Assembly: GCA_946406115.1 (NCBI GenBank)
Contig: OX291544.1
Span: 35,295,521-35,359,520 of the forward strand
Reading direction: 5' to 3'
DNA length: 64,000 nt
DNA from: Apoda limacodes
Lineage: Eukaryota > Arthropoda > Insecta > Lepidoptera > Limacodidae
The notes beneath the pieces were generated by a model that was not told where the DNA came from, searched no databases, and saw only the letters and a program-made list of their open reading frames with translations. Below, one piece after another: positions 40,380-50,455 of this stretch. The translations under genes and the position numbers were made by a program. Positions within the stretch are counted from its first letter, which is position 1, and every line of letters begins with the position of its first letter.

Positions 40380-41312
40380 GTGGCCGCATTGAATCAGCGT
40401 CGATTGAACGGTGTGACCCAAACTTACCCAGAACTATTTGATAGTTATATAAACCTAGAGACGACACAGACATCGTTCCGCAATAAGCGCAAATTCTCAG
40501 ACGATAGCAACGATGCTATTAAATTTGAATTGGGCGAAATGCGCAAACAAATGGCCGAAATGATGTCTTATATGCAAACTGCTAACGAATCACATATTGA
40601 AAACAACATTAAACTACACAAGGATATCTTATCTATCTAAGAACAAATTAATAACATAAAATTGACAACTCACATCTTAATCGAAGAACAAAATGAAATT
40701 AAATCGGAGATCGCAGGTATTAAAAATACTAACGATATTTCTATCAAAAAGATACAGTGGTTGGAAACAGACGTTACCATTCTAAAAGAAACCTCGAACA
40801 AAGTTGATAGACTAGAATCGGATATCAACCTAATAATTAAAAAATCACCTTCTACAATCGTGTGTGAAGGCATTGCAAGGGAATTGAATGAACGTAAGCT
40901 TAGGTCAAAAAATATAGTCCTATTTGGAGTTCCAGAACAAAGTACAACTAACAAACCTGAGATAAAGGAACTAGATATAATAGCTGCTCTTGAAATTACT
41001 AAGCAAATATGTCCTGACTGTCCTAAGCCCAAAAACGCTATCCGCTTAGGCAAAGCTATCTCGGATAGGATTCGTCCACAAAAAGTATATTTTAATTCGA
41101 AAGAGACAGCTAAACTTATCTTACAACGCAAGAAAGACCTAAATAACGACAATATCAAGATAACAGGAGACCAAACGCCACAACAACAAACATATTTTAA
41201 ACAACTAAAGGAAGAACAGGAAAGGCGTACTGATAATGGAGAGGTAAATTTAAAAATTAAATATGTAAATGGATTTTCGAAAATAATTCAATATACTCCA
41301 AAAAACTACTAG
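40380..41312 (+). pseudogene. LINE C ORF1 protein, one nonsense codon
   Basis: About 310 codons in one frame with a single TAA at 40638-40640. The first half is a long predicted coiled coil (KFELGEMRKQMAEMMSYMQT, then EIKSEIAGIKN and VDRLESDINLI). The second half has RKLRSKNIVLFGVPEQS, IRLGKAISDRIRPQKVYFN and FKQLKEEQERRTDNGEVNLK, an RRM-like plus C-terminal domain as in LINE ORF1 RNA-binding chaperones. Apart from the stop it is nearly intact. The antisense frame at 40670-41158 is a shadow. Confidence 0.8.
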
Positions 41313-41394
41313 CGCCTTAATAAATTGAGAACAATTACAAGAAAAAACCCGAATACAATATCTCATATCAAGTCACAGATAAGTATGCCAACAT

Positions 41395-41955
41395 AATGTG
41401 TAGCAAAGAATCTTTAAAATATCTGTCTGTATGCGAATGTTCGCAGCATTGTAAAGCCCGGAAAATTTGATGAGTTAAAATGTGTAATACAAGAATTCCA
41501 CAGCAGTCTTCACATTATTATTTTAACGGAGACATGGATTAAATCCGACACAGAAGCAAAGATATTTGCCGGGATATGTACACTTTAACTTCAGAACAAA
41601 TGCCAGAGGCGGTGGTGTTGCAATATCTGCACATAAGAATTTAAAACACAATTTAATTTATGAAAAATGTATCGACCAAAATCACTTTCTATAGATACAT
41701 CTTTAAAATATTTTGGTTGATATAGGTGCAATATACAAACCTGAACGTACCAATGCTGAAAACTTTTTCGAGACATATGCGTCGCAGCTACATGACAAGA
41801 AACGGGCAATAGTATTCGGTGATGTAAAATTTAACATTTTAAATCCAGACCGCAAGGCTTGTAATTACAAAGAAATGATAGAAGAAAGTGGCTATACAAT
41901 AATCAACAAAATTACAGTTCGGCCGCTCAAAGAATACGTTCCTGAGAGATCGTGA
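41395..41955 (+). pseudogene. LINE C endonuclease, truncated
   Basis: APE endonuclease remnant over three frames: KFDELKCVIQEFHSSLHIII with LTETWIKSDTEAKI (catalytic Glu), RGGGVAISAHKNL, then from about 41713 VDIGAIYKPERTNAENFFE and AIVFGDVKFNIL, the GDFN-type motif with changed residues. It stops before the SDH motif. About 85 bp after ORF1. Confidence 0.7.
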
Positions 41956-41960
41956 TCGAC

Positions 41961-43199
41961 TGGGCGATGTAACTTTGAACTGGCGCACAATTTACGGCAA
42001 AATTTTAAATATCTTTTATTTACTTTATTAACGAGTGATAACATTAAAATTCGAATAATTATGCCAACTTACAATAAATGTATTAATTTTGGGTTAAAAT
42101 TATTACAATTACTCAATTAACAAATATAAAAACAATAGTTTTTAAACATGGACGTATAAAAAACCCACGTCAAACGGCGCTGTTTCAAGGTTATGTCAAC
42201 TGTTTGTTTTTACTGTGATGTGACAAAATAACCAGGCAATTGTAATCTAATATTTTTGTAATCTTAATATAATCTGTCGGTATAATATAAAAAAAACGTT
42301 ATAATTTAATAATATACAAGGTGTTTTGTAAATGGTGTATACTCCCGTTACGTACGTGTGCACCATGTATCATATGAATACTATGCCGATGTCAGTAGGT
42401 GGAAATTGTGAATAGTGTAAATTGACAAATTTCCATACAAACTAAATCAATGTTTTCCTCACTTTATTTTTTGCACAACCCTAACTTTAATCATATACAA
42501 CTTACGCGCCACGGCAAAAAAATGTCTTCGGTATCTATGAGAGCCTAGTACTTTGCGTATTAGCGCGCGCGGGTGGCATGAAAATGTAAACTTAAATTTT
42601 ATTTAGGTAATAAACTACCAAATAACTTACAGACTCTTCCTTCTCTTGCTAGACGCATCTCACACCCCTCACACGACGATTGCCATGACGATCACAAAAA
42701 AGCGCAATATCCACTAAACACAACACTACCTTACACAAAGACTACAAAACAGCTACTGAACTGCATTCGGGGTTCACAGTCACTGTGCAGCCATACCTTC
42801 TGCAATCTTTCGATAGTAAAACCACAAAACGGGTGCTGTCAATCTCTGTCAACAGTCTCCAATACGGCTGATTTTAAGGAGCAAGCCACAGCATCGGCGG
42901 TCTAATATCACATCACTAAACTTGACACTCAGCGACATGTGCCACCACGCAAATACACAAGAACACTACCCTGATTTAATTCGATTATCGGCATTTTCAA
43001 AGATATCTGTAGCGCCGCGCCGCGCCGGGCTAAAAAGGTGTTGCCATACTTAGTTATTTTGTACTACATACATGGATTAAAAAATACCTATACGTAAAAG
43101 CTTTTTTAAACCAATACTAACTACTCAGGTACAGAATTCCCCTGAAATTTAAATGTAAAATAACAATAAACGACTAGTAGGTATTTCGTTTATTTGCCA
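41961..43199. other. Intronic DNA, no gene recognised
   Basis: No coding similarity. A C/A-rich zone at 42640-43030 differs in composition and ends in CGCCGCGCCGCGCCGGGC. It may be a non-autonomous element, but I see no terminal repeats. Confidence 0.4.
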
Positions 43200-43541
43200 A
43201 ATATTTTTAGGATATTTCTTAGGGAGCACTAATAAACACATAGGGTATCGCTTTCGCTTTTTTTGACCTCATTTGAAAATACCAGCTCTTGTTTATGAAG
43301 CCCTAGTTCGTAAATTTTAGTTTTTGATGATTTTGGTGATATTTCGCACTCAGATGAAGTAGGTAGGTAGGTAGGAAGTATGTATGTTGTTTCTTGATTC
43401 TGAGGTTTTGTATTGTTTGTTGTAATAAGTGTTTGCTTGCAATGAAATGGACGATTTCATAGTCATTTTTGTCATAAAAACTAGTTTTCGACTTTGTTTG
43501 AATAATACCTATCTAGGATAAAAAAAATGCAAATAGCAGTG
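43200..43541 (+). repeat. Diverged direct repeat, copy 1
   Basis: Matches 43955-44245 in the same orientation and block order (GGGTATCG..., GAAAATACCAGCTCTTGTTT, GATATTTCGCACTCAGAT, TTGTAATAAGTG, CTATCTAGGA). Clearly diverged by eye. It contains a (GTAG)n tract at 43357-43376. Confidence 0.75.
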
Positions 43542-43735
43542 CGGTTTCAGAGAAACTTCCTCCCGCGAACGCTTAAGTTGTGGAATGAGCTCCCTGCAAG
43601 GACTACAGTATGGAGTTCTTCAAGAAACAAGTTATTAGATTTCTGAAGGGTCGGCAACGCGCAAGTGATACCCCTGGTGTTGCAAGCGTCCATAGGCTAC
43701 GGTGACCATCAGGCGGACCGTAAGCTTTAATGTTT
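43542..43735 (+). mobile_element. LINE A 3' end fragment
   Basis: Reads RFQRNFLPRTLKLWNEL, then [15 protein letters not shown] and the tail ACCATCAGGCGGACCGTAAG. It is the extreme 3' end of LINE A, 5'-truncated with a small internal deletion after GAGCTCCCTGC. It is inserted at the end of direct repeat copy 1. Confidence 0.75.
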
Positions 43736-43954
43736 AATAGCATGTTTTTGATAGGATCGGCACTTAGTCTGCATGGTGACTAAAGCCTTACATTCCGTGA
43801 GCAAAGAACATAAAAAGATACATAGAAACTGAGGCTCTAAACTCTGGTAGTACACGAAAATACGAAAGTACGTGAATTAGTTTTCGAGAACACTTCATAA
43901 TTTATGAAACAGAAAAAATCTTGCCATCGCAGGTGCTCAGGGTAATTTCCCCAA
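43736..43954. other. Intronic DNA, no gene recognised
   Basis: Spacer between the LINE A fragment and the second direct repeat. Confidence 0.4.
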
Positions 43955-44245
43955 AAATTAGGGTACCGTTGTTAGCTTATTTGATCTTATTCGAAAATAC
44001 TAGTTCTTATTTATGCAGTCTTAATACGTAAATACTTCTAAGTTTAGTTTTTTTACTGATTTTGATAATATTTCGCACTGAGATAAGTAAAAGTAGGATT
44101 GTATTATTTGTATGTTGTAATTAGTGGTTACTTGTAAAGAAATGCATAATTTCATAGTAAGTATTGGTGGATAGTTATGTCTAATAAGTTAGTTTGCTTT
44201 CGACTTAGGTATCTAGGAGTTAAAAATAACAAATAGCAATTAGGC
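43955..44245 (+). repeat. Diverged direct repeat, copy 2
   Basis: Partner of 43200-43541: GGGTACCG..., GAAAATACTAGTTCTTATTT, GATAATATTTCGCACTGAGA, TTGTAATTAGTGG, GGTATCTAGGAG in the same order. Confidence 0.75.
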
Positions 44246-44404
44246 GTTAGAATAATATTTTTTTTATGTTTGATAATAGGTACCTTTATAATAAGATAAT
44301 ATTGCCAAATCTCAAACATTACTAGAGTACACAAAATAGATAAAAAATAATTTTAATTATCGAGAACCCTTCATAATTAAGGAAAGAGATAAATAAAACT
44401 TTGT

Positions 44405-44540
44405 AGTATCTGAAGTGGTAGTCGTGCCGGAGAAGGAGACCGAAGTGGACCCGGCTACTACAACAGAGGGGGATCAGGGGCCCTTCCGCCCGCCGTGCCA
44501 GCAACCGTATCATCTGTGGCGAGCTTCAGCAGTCTTAGAA
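44405..44540 (+). mobile_element. LINE A copy 4, 5' UTR part
   Basis: Matches the 5' UTR of copy 1 (GTCGTGCCGGAGAAGGAGAC, CATCTGTGGCGAGCTTC). It stops at CAGTCTTAGAACC, where LINE D is inserted, and resumes with CTAACCGCACC at 46337. Confidence 0.85.
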
Positions 44541-46335
44541 CCAAATTCAAATTCAATATAATTTATTCAGTTTAGGCTACAATAATTGAGCACTTATGAA
44601 TGTTACTACGCCATCGGTTCGTAAGTCTACAGGGCGGGAGACCTTGTACTGAGAAGAACCGGCAAGAAAATCGGCAAGGGCATTTCTTTTCTCCCTTTCT
44701 CTTACAGCGTCCAATTAAAATATTGGAAAATGCCCTCCCTATCATAAAAGGACACTTTCCATTACAAACATAAAAAAACATGAAATATAAAGCACAAGCA
44801 CAACATAAAAAAGTATCTAATATAAACAAAAGACAGTTTATGTATTCATCACTAAGAAATAATCAATGTCTTACAGTATTAATAAACAAAACAAAAAAGT
44901 AAGACTAAATACTAAGAATACAAAGAAGTTTGCAAGAGCAGACCAGCCTCCACAGGCGGCACCCGTTCACGAGTATGACACATGAATCAGCCATCGCTTC
45001 ACTCAACCATGTTTTAGGGAACGTAACGACCCGACACACACGCCACCACCGCTGAGACACTTGAGAGAGCATGACACACTCAAGCAACTCCAATAAAACT
45101 TCGATTGTACTAGTTACAATGTGTGTAGTAAAGGAACAAAATATAAGAGGAGAAGATTGGAAGGTTCGTAATGCTTTACTACCGAGAAGCACCGGCAATA
45201 AACTTACTAGTTAATCTTTTATTCATCATATAAAAATACAATATAGCCTTACACTAGGTAGTAACATAATAAACAAGGTTTTAATTTAAAAAAAAAAAAT
45301 TCAAATGCCCCAATACAAATCAATTAAGTTCTAATTTTTCCAAGCATTTTTATCATTTATGTTTTCATCAACTTTGTAATAGCTTTTTTTCATTAAACTA
45401 TCTTTGACATATATTTTAAATTTATTTCAGGGTAAATTAACCACATGTTCTTGAATTTTATTGTAGAAAAATATACTTTGTATTGCGAAAGAGCTATGTA
45501 CCTTCTGACGACGACATTTTGGAACTACCAATTTATCCTTATTCCTTGTATTAACACTGTGGAGGTCACTATTTTTAGCAAATAAGTGACAATTTTGGCG
45601 TACATACATTATACAAGCGAAGATATATTGGCAAGGAACAGTTAAAATATCAATTTCCCTAAATAGTTCCCTAAGAGAAATTCGAGGTCCTAATTTATAA
45701 ATTGACCGTACTGCTCTCTTTTGCAAAATAAAGACTGTATCAATATCAGCTGCCTTACCCCAAAGCAATCAGCCATCATCCATCATCATCATCAAAAAAC
45801 AGCCATCAGTCATGACGGAATGGAAATAGCTAAAGTAGACCAAGCGAGCAGTGTCAACATCTGTAAGCTGCCTAACTTTATGTGCAAGAACTGAAATGTG
45901 AGGGTTCCACTGCAACCTATTGTCTAATGTATTACCTAAAAACACTGTTGAGTCTAATAGTTCTATTTCTTCTCCGTTTAGGGATAATTTTGTACTTATG
46001 TTTCTGACATTTGGCATCATAAATTTTAAACACTTAGTCTTTTTCGCATTAAAAAGTAAATTATTTGCCGTAAACCACTGAAGAACCTGAGAAAGCGCAC
46101 GCGCGCAAATTAGTTTTATTTCTGTCAACTTTAAATAAAAGAGATGTGTCATCAGCAAATAGTAAAATCTTGAACAGCTTCTCCACAAAGAAAGGCAAGT
46201 CATTTATATAAATTAAAAATAGAAAAGGACCTAAAATAGAACCTTGAGGAACTCCTAATTTTACTTCAGAGCCATTGGATTTTACTTCATTGATTTGAAC
46301 CTTCTGCAGTCTACTACTCAAATATGAGTATATTT
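44541..46335 (-). mobile_element. LINE D copy a, nested in LINE A copy 4
   Basis: Minus-strand 5'-truncated LINE. Its 3' UTR has GAGAAGAACCGGCAAGAAAA (plus 44656-44675). The coding remnant runs from GVPQGSILGPFLFLIYINDL and LLFADDTSLLFK (RT box, 46061-46321), through NAKKTKCLKFMMPN and FLGNTLDNRLQWNPHI (45769-46050), to ILQKRAVRSIYKLGPRISLR and FYNKIQEHV (45427-45768). Two or three frame changes. LINE A sequence lies on both sides. Confidence 0.85.
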
Positions 46336-46416
46336 GATACTAACCGCACCTTTTGTCCTCTAAGCTGTCTGTGCAGTGAATCCTCATCCTTAGTCTTAGT
46401 AACTTTTTTATATATT

Positions 46417-47183
46417 ATGGCCATGAGAACGAAAAAGAAAAGAGTTTGTACAGCGGCTACTCTATCCACATATAATGTGGATTTTTGCAACATCAGGGGT
46501 ATTCACGCAAATCTTAACGCAGTCCACCACCATCTTGAAACTGCGCAGCCGACCATTCTTTTTCTAACGGAGACGCAGATATACTGCCCAACCAACACAT
46601 CATACCTTCACTATCCCGGCTACAAACTCGAACACAATTTTATGAGTCGTGCCGGTGTATGTATGTTCGTCCGGGAGGATATCTGCTGTCGCCGCCTTCA
46701 TAGCCTTGAAGACAGGGACCTGTCGATATTGTGGGTGGGCGTAGATTACGGCGGCCACACTCGTATCTATTCGTGCCTATACAGGTCTCATAGCGGTGAC
46801 ACGGACGTAACTCGACTCTTCACGCACCTGAGTTTGACGACTGACAAAGTTCTAGAGCAATATCCCACAGCAGAACTAGTTATTTTGGGAGACTTTAACG
46901 CCCACCATCGCGAGTGGCTCAGTTCTTGGAACCAATAACTATGCTAGGATATCTGCTAATGAATTTACTCTGACCTATGGATTCTCTCAGGAGAAAGTAC
47001 CATTCTCCAATGAGAATACCAGATATAGAGGAACATACGAGCTCCTTACTGGACCTTCTGCTTACTACTCGTCCGGACGGATACTCCGTCTCAGTGGATG
47101 CGCCTCTTGGCTCCTCGGACCACTGTCTCGTTCGGACTCAAGTGACATGCACACAACCCGATCCTTCTGGGCAAACTAATTAG
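46417..47183 (+). pseudogene. LINE A endonuclease, nearly complete
   Basis: APE endonuclease from MAMRTKKKRV (46417). Motifs: FCNIRGIHANLNAVHHH, LFLTETQI (Glu), LSILWVGVDYGG, YRSHSGDTDVTRLF, LVILGDFNAHHREW (GDFN) then a stop/shift at 46936, and DLLLTTRPDGYSV with GSSDHCLVRTQ (SDH motif, to 47183). All catalytic motifs survive, interrupted by one break near 46936. Confidence 0.85.
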
Positions 47184-47189
47184 CGTCGT

Positions 47190-48253
47190 ATGTGGCACTA
47201 TAAGTCGGCAGACTGGGACGGATTGCGAGAATTTTATGCATCGTACCCGTGGAGGCAGATCTGCTTTAACTCAGAAGATCCTGATGTCTGCGCAGCCGCA
47301 GTCACTGAGACAATCCTTGCTGGTATGGGATGCTATATCCCTAACCCGCGAGTAGCTGCCGGCGTCAAAAAACGACTGTGGTTTAATAGGTCTTGCAGAA
47401 AAGCTAAAATTCTTAAGCAAAATGCATATGAGGCTTGGACCACGGCTCATTATAATACGGATCCGAATATTTCTGAGTTAAAACGCAAATTAAATGCTGT
47501 CTCGAGGTTCAGTAAGAAAGCAACTGCCAGAGCAAAATAGGTGGGCGACTTGCAAGCTATCCTTCTGGGAGTCGTGCTTTCTGGTCGCTTGTCAAAGCTG
47601 CCGAAGGGAACTTTTGCCAGTCGTCGTTACCACCACTGAACGATGAAGGCGCTGTACCACCTACTATACTGTGGTGCAATAAGACCATGCCGGAAATCTC
47701 CATAACGCAGCTGGAGGTCAGGCGGGCGTTGCTTTCTCTAGACGTTATTAAGTCGAGTGGGCCGGACGGTATACCAGCAGTGGTACTTAAGCAGTGTGCT
47801 CCTAAGTTCACGCGCCTCTTCGCACTTTCCTACCACACTAGGCAATGTCCGTCTTCATGGAAGACTGCGAATGTGCACCCGGTGCCCAAAAAGGGCGATA
47901 GATCAGATCCATCGAATTACAGGCCTATCGCTATTACCTCTCTCCTCTCCAAGGTGATGGAGCGTGTGATCAACACACAGCTTCTAAGATACCTAGAAGT
48001 AAATGATCTGGTCAGTGACCGTCAATATGGCTTTCGCCACGGTCGCTCGACTGGTGACCTTCTAGTGTATCTCACACACCGATGGGCACTAGCCATTGAG
48101 AGTCAGGGGGAGGCATTGGCATGTAGCCTGGACATAGCGAAGGCATTCGATCGGGTCTGGCACCGGGGTCTTCTATCGAAGTTGCCATCTTACGGAGTGC
48201 CCGAAGGTTTGTGCAAATGGGTGGCTAGCTTTTTGTCCGGCAGACGCATATGA
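47190..48253 (+). pseudogene. LINE A linker and reverse transcriptase, 3'-cut
   Basis: A linker (WHYKSADWDGLREFYASYPW, KKRLWFNRSCRKAK; 47190-47540) is followed, after a shift and small deletion, by RT from 47687: SLDVIKSSGPDGIPAVVLKQ, VPKKGDRSDPSNYRPIAITS, RQYGFRHGRSTGDLLVYL and LDIAKAFDRVWHRGLLSKLP. It ends at VASFLSGRRI before the YADD box because LINE D begins. Confidence 0.85.
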
Positions 48254-48268
48254 ACAGTAGTTGACGGT

Positions 48269-48690
48269 AGTTTTATTTATTTATTTGAAGTTCTTATTCA
48301 AGTAGGTCACCTTCGGACACTTTTGAACGTCAGTTTATAATAAACAAGTGTGAATTAATAAATATAACATAACAAAAATTTACAATAAAACTAAAAATAG
48401 CTAAGCTATAAAATATAAATTTACATTAAAAAATTAAAACAAAAACACAATAGCCATAGGTAAAAATTTCAAATTTTATGTGCAGATGATGTTCCAAACA
48501 CCCTTGTCTCCTATATAATCTAAAACTGTATAGGAGGCTTTTTTAATTAGAACATGTTTAACATTTTGCTTAAATTTGCTTTCAGTAAAATCGGTTATTC
48601 TCTTTGGAATTTTGTTATAAAATTGTATACTATAAATGTCTTTTTTTGTGTTTTATGCAGTCTAAAAACAGGCATTGCGAGTTTCGCTTT
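48269..48690 (-). mobile_element. LINE D copy b, 3' end
   Basis: 3' UTR and last codons of LINE D on the minus strand. TTATTCAAGTAGGTCACC at its end is the family 3' sequence. Coding residues RNKAKLAMPVFRLHKTQKK and FYNKIPKRITDFTE (frames mixed) continue the ORF broken at 50456, so LINE E (48691-50455) is inserted into it. Confidence 0.75.
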
Positions 48691-50455
48691 ATTTCTAGTA
48701 GGTAGGTAGGTAGGTAGGTCATTTATTTCTCATCGAAAATTACATTATGTCATTAAAATAATAATACATAACCAATTCACAAAAAGATCGTCAAGTGTAA
48801 AAATTTAAATCACAATGAAAAATAAAGGCTTAGAAATATTCTAAGATAAAACGTCAACAATTAAAAATAAACATATAAATAGAATCAATATTCAGTCAAA
48901 GATTTAAAAATGTCAAAATTTAAAACAAACATTAATAAAAATTAAAAGTCAATAAAAATGTCAAAACAAGAACAAAAATAAATAAAAATCAATAAAAATG
49001 TCAAAACAAAAACAAACAAATATTAAAAATGTCAAACGTGGTCACTGTATTCTTTGATAGAATACAGTGATTGAGTCAGTAAAAGCTCTTTTAGCCGGCG
49101 ACCAAATTTCTGATCCGAGAGTTCGTTTTTTAGGTCGACGGGGAGGTGCTCATAATAAGCTGGGCCTATGACTCGCGGATTTTTATCCAGCAGCGCTAGT
49201 CGTCGTGGCACACATTGTAGTCGCCCTGTTTGACGAGTCACTCTGCCTGGAACACTGATGCGTTTACAGGTGTTTATGTTGCGTCGAGTGTACATTGTAA
49301 TATCAAACACATATTGAGAATAATGTGTCATTATACCATATTTTTTAAATAGTTCACTGCATGAATGGCGAGGTTTTACACCCGCCAGTGTGCGAAGAGC
49401 TCTCTTTTGTATAATGAACACTCGATTGGAGTCTGTCGAGTTTCCCCATAGAATAATGCCATATGGCAGAAGGGAATGAAAGAAGGCAAAATATATTTGT
49501 AGTAGTGCAACGTCAGACACGAGTAGTTTCAGCTTTCGTAGTGCAAATACTGCACTACTCAGCTTTTCACACAACGTTGACACATGGTGTTTCCAGTTTA
49601 GTCTATGGTCTATGGTAAACCCGAGAAATCTACAGGACTCGCATTGTGGCATCGGACTCTGTACTTGTGGAGTTAAAGTGGGGTTTCCTGTCGAGAATAT
49701 TATAATATTGGACTTTGTGACATTGAGGACGAGGCCGTTTGCCGAGAACCACGCGTTGAGCTGAGCGCACGCGTTTGCTATCTTGTTTTCGAGCTGTTCG
49801 TATGTGGGTGCACTCACCACCACTGTTGTGTCATCGGCGAACAGCACCGTCAGGCCTTCGGTAACTGAAGATGGGAGGTCATTCATAAAGAGCGAAAATA
49901 GAGAGTTTCCGAGGGCCGATCCCTGTGGTATACCAATCTCCACTTTGCCCGCATTTGACTTTATGGTTTTGCCGTCTATTTCGATTTGAACCGTTTGATG
50001 TCTATTAGTTAAAAATGACCTGAACAGTTCGTGCGTTTTGTTTTTCAGGCCATAATGTTTAATTTTTTCTAATAACAACTCAAAGTTTATAACGTCAAAC
50101 GCTTTTGAGAGATCACAGAATATCCCTGCCACCTTGTACTTGTCGTCCAGAGCCGTTGCAATGCAGTCGTAGATTTAATGCGCCGCTTCTGTGGTAGACC
50201 TATTTTGTCTGTAGGCAAATTGTCTGTCAGTCAGTAGGTCGTTAGTTTCAAGATGTTGCATTAAGCAATTTGATAAAATCGATTCAATAATTTTTGATAT
50301 GTTTGGTACTATTGTTATAGGTCTATAAAAGTCTACAGAATCCCTCTCCCCTTTTCCTTTGTAGACTGGACACACTCGTGTGCTCTTAAGTACGTCTGGG
50401 TATATACCGGATGAAAAAATTGAGTTGATTAGTTCAACCAGTATTCCGGATAGAA
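48691..50455 (-). mobile_element. LINE E, nested in LINE D
   Basis: Minus-strand 5'-truncated LINE. The 3' end is a (CCTA)n tail (plus TAGG units at 48694-48720), the 3' UTR has repeated AAAATGTCAAAAC blocks (48890-49035), then a long RT frame. It starts within the RT at about 50455. LINE D sequence borders both sides and its ORF can be read across the gap. Confidence 0.85.
49032..50375 (-). CDS. LINE E reverse transcriptase, one stop codon
   Basis: RT and C-terminal region, one frame of about 447 codons with a single TAA near 50175. Upstream part: CPVYKGKGERDSVDFYRPIT and DRQFAYRQNRSTTEAAH. Downstream 366 codons: [53 protein letters not shown] (catalytic box), CRFLGFTIDHRLNWKHHV and ILWGNSTDSNRVFIIQKRAL, ending in a short C-terminus (YYEHLPVDLKNEL). 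It belongs to the same broad CR1/Jockey group as LINE D (ILWG-----VFI-QKRA) but is a different family. Nearly intact, hence young. Confidence 0.88.

Larger units (their letters stand above)
40300..41960 (+). mobile_element. LINE C, 5' part kept, 3' part missing
   Basis: Plus-strand non-LTR retrotransposon with ORF1 (40380-41312) and the endonuclease start of ORF2 (about 41395-41955). The RT and 3' tail are absent. This is the reverse of the usual 5' truncation and suggests later deletion or a rearrangement near 41960. Confidence 0.75.
46336..48268 (+). mobile_element. LINE A copy 4, coding part
   Basis: The most complete LINE A in the window: 5' UTR end, full endonuclease, linker and RT up to SGRRI at 48253. 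It is cut at about 48268 by the 3' end of LINE D copy b. Used here as the reference for gaps in the other copies. Confidence 0.9.

Noticed and set aside
40670..41158. 162-codon minus-strand frame
   Set aside because: Antisense shadow of the LINE C ORF1 protein.
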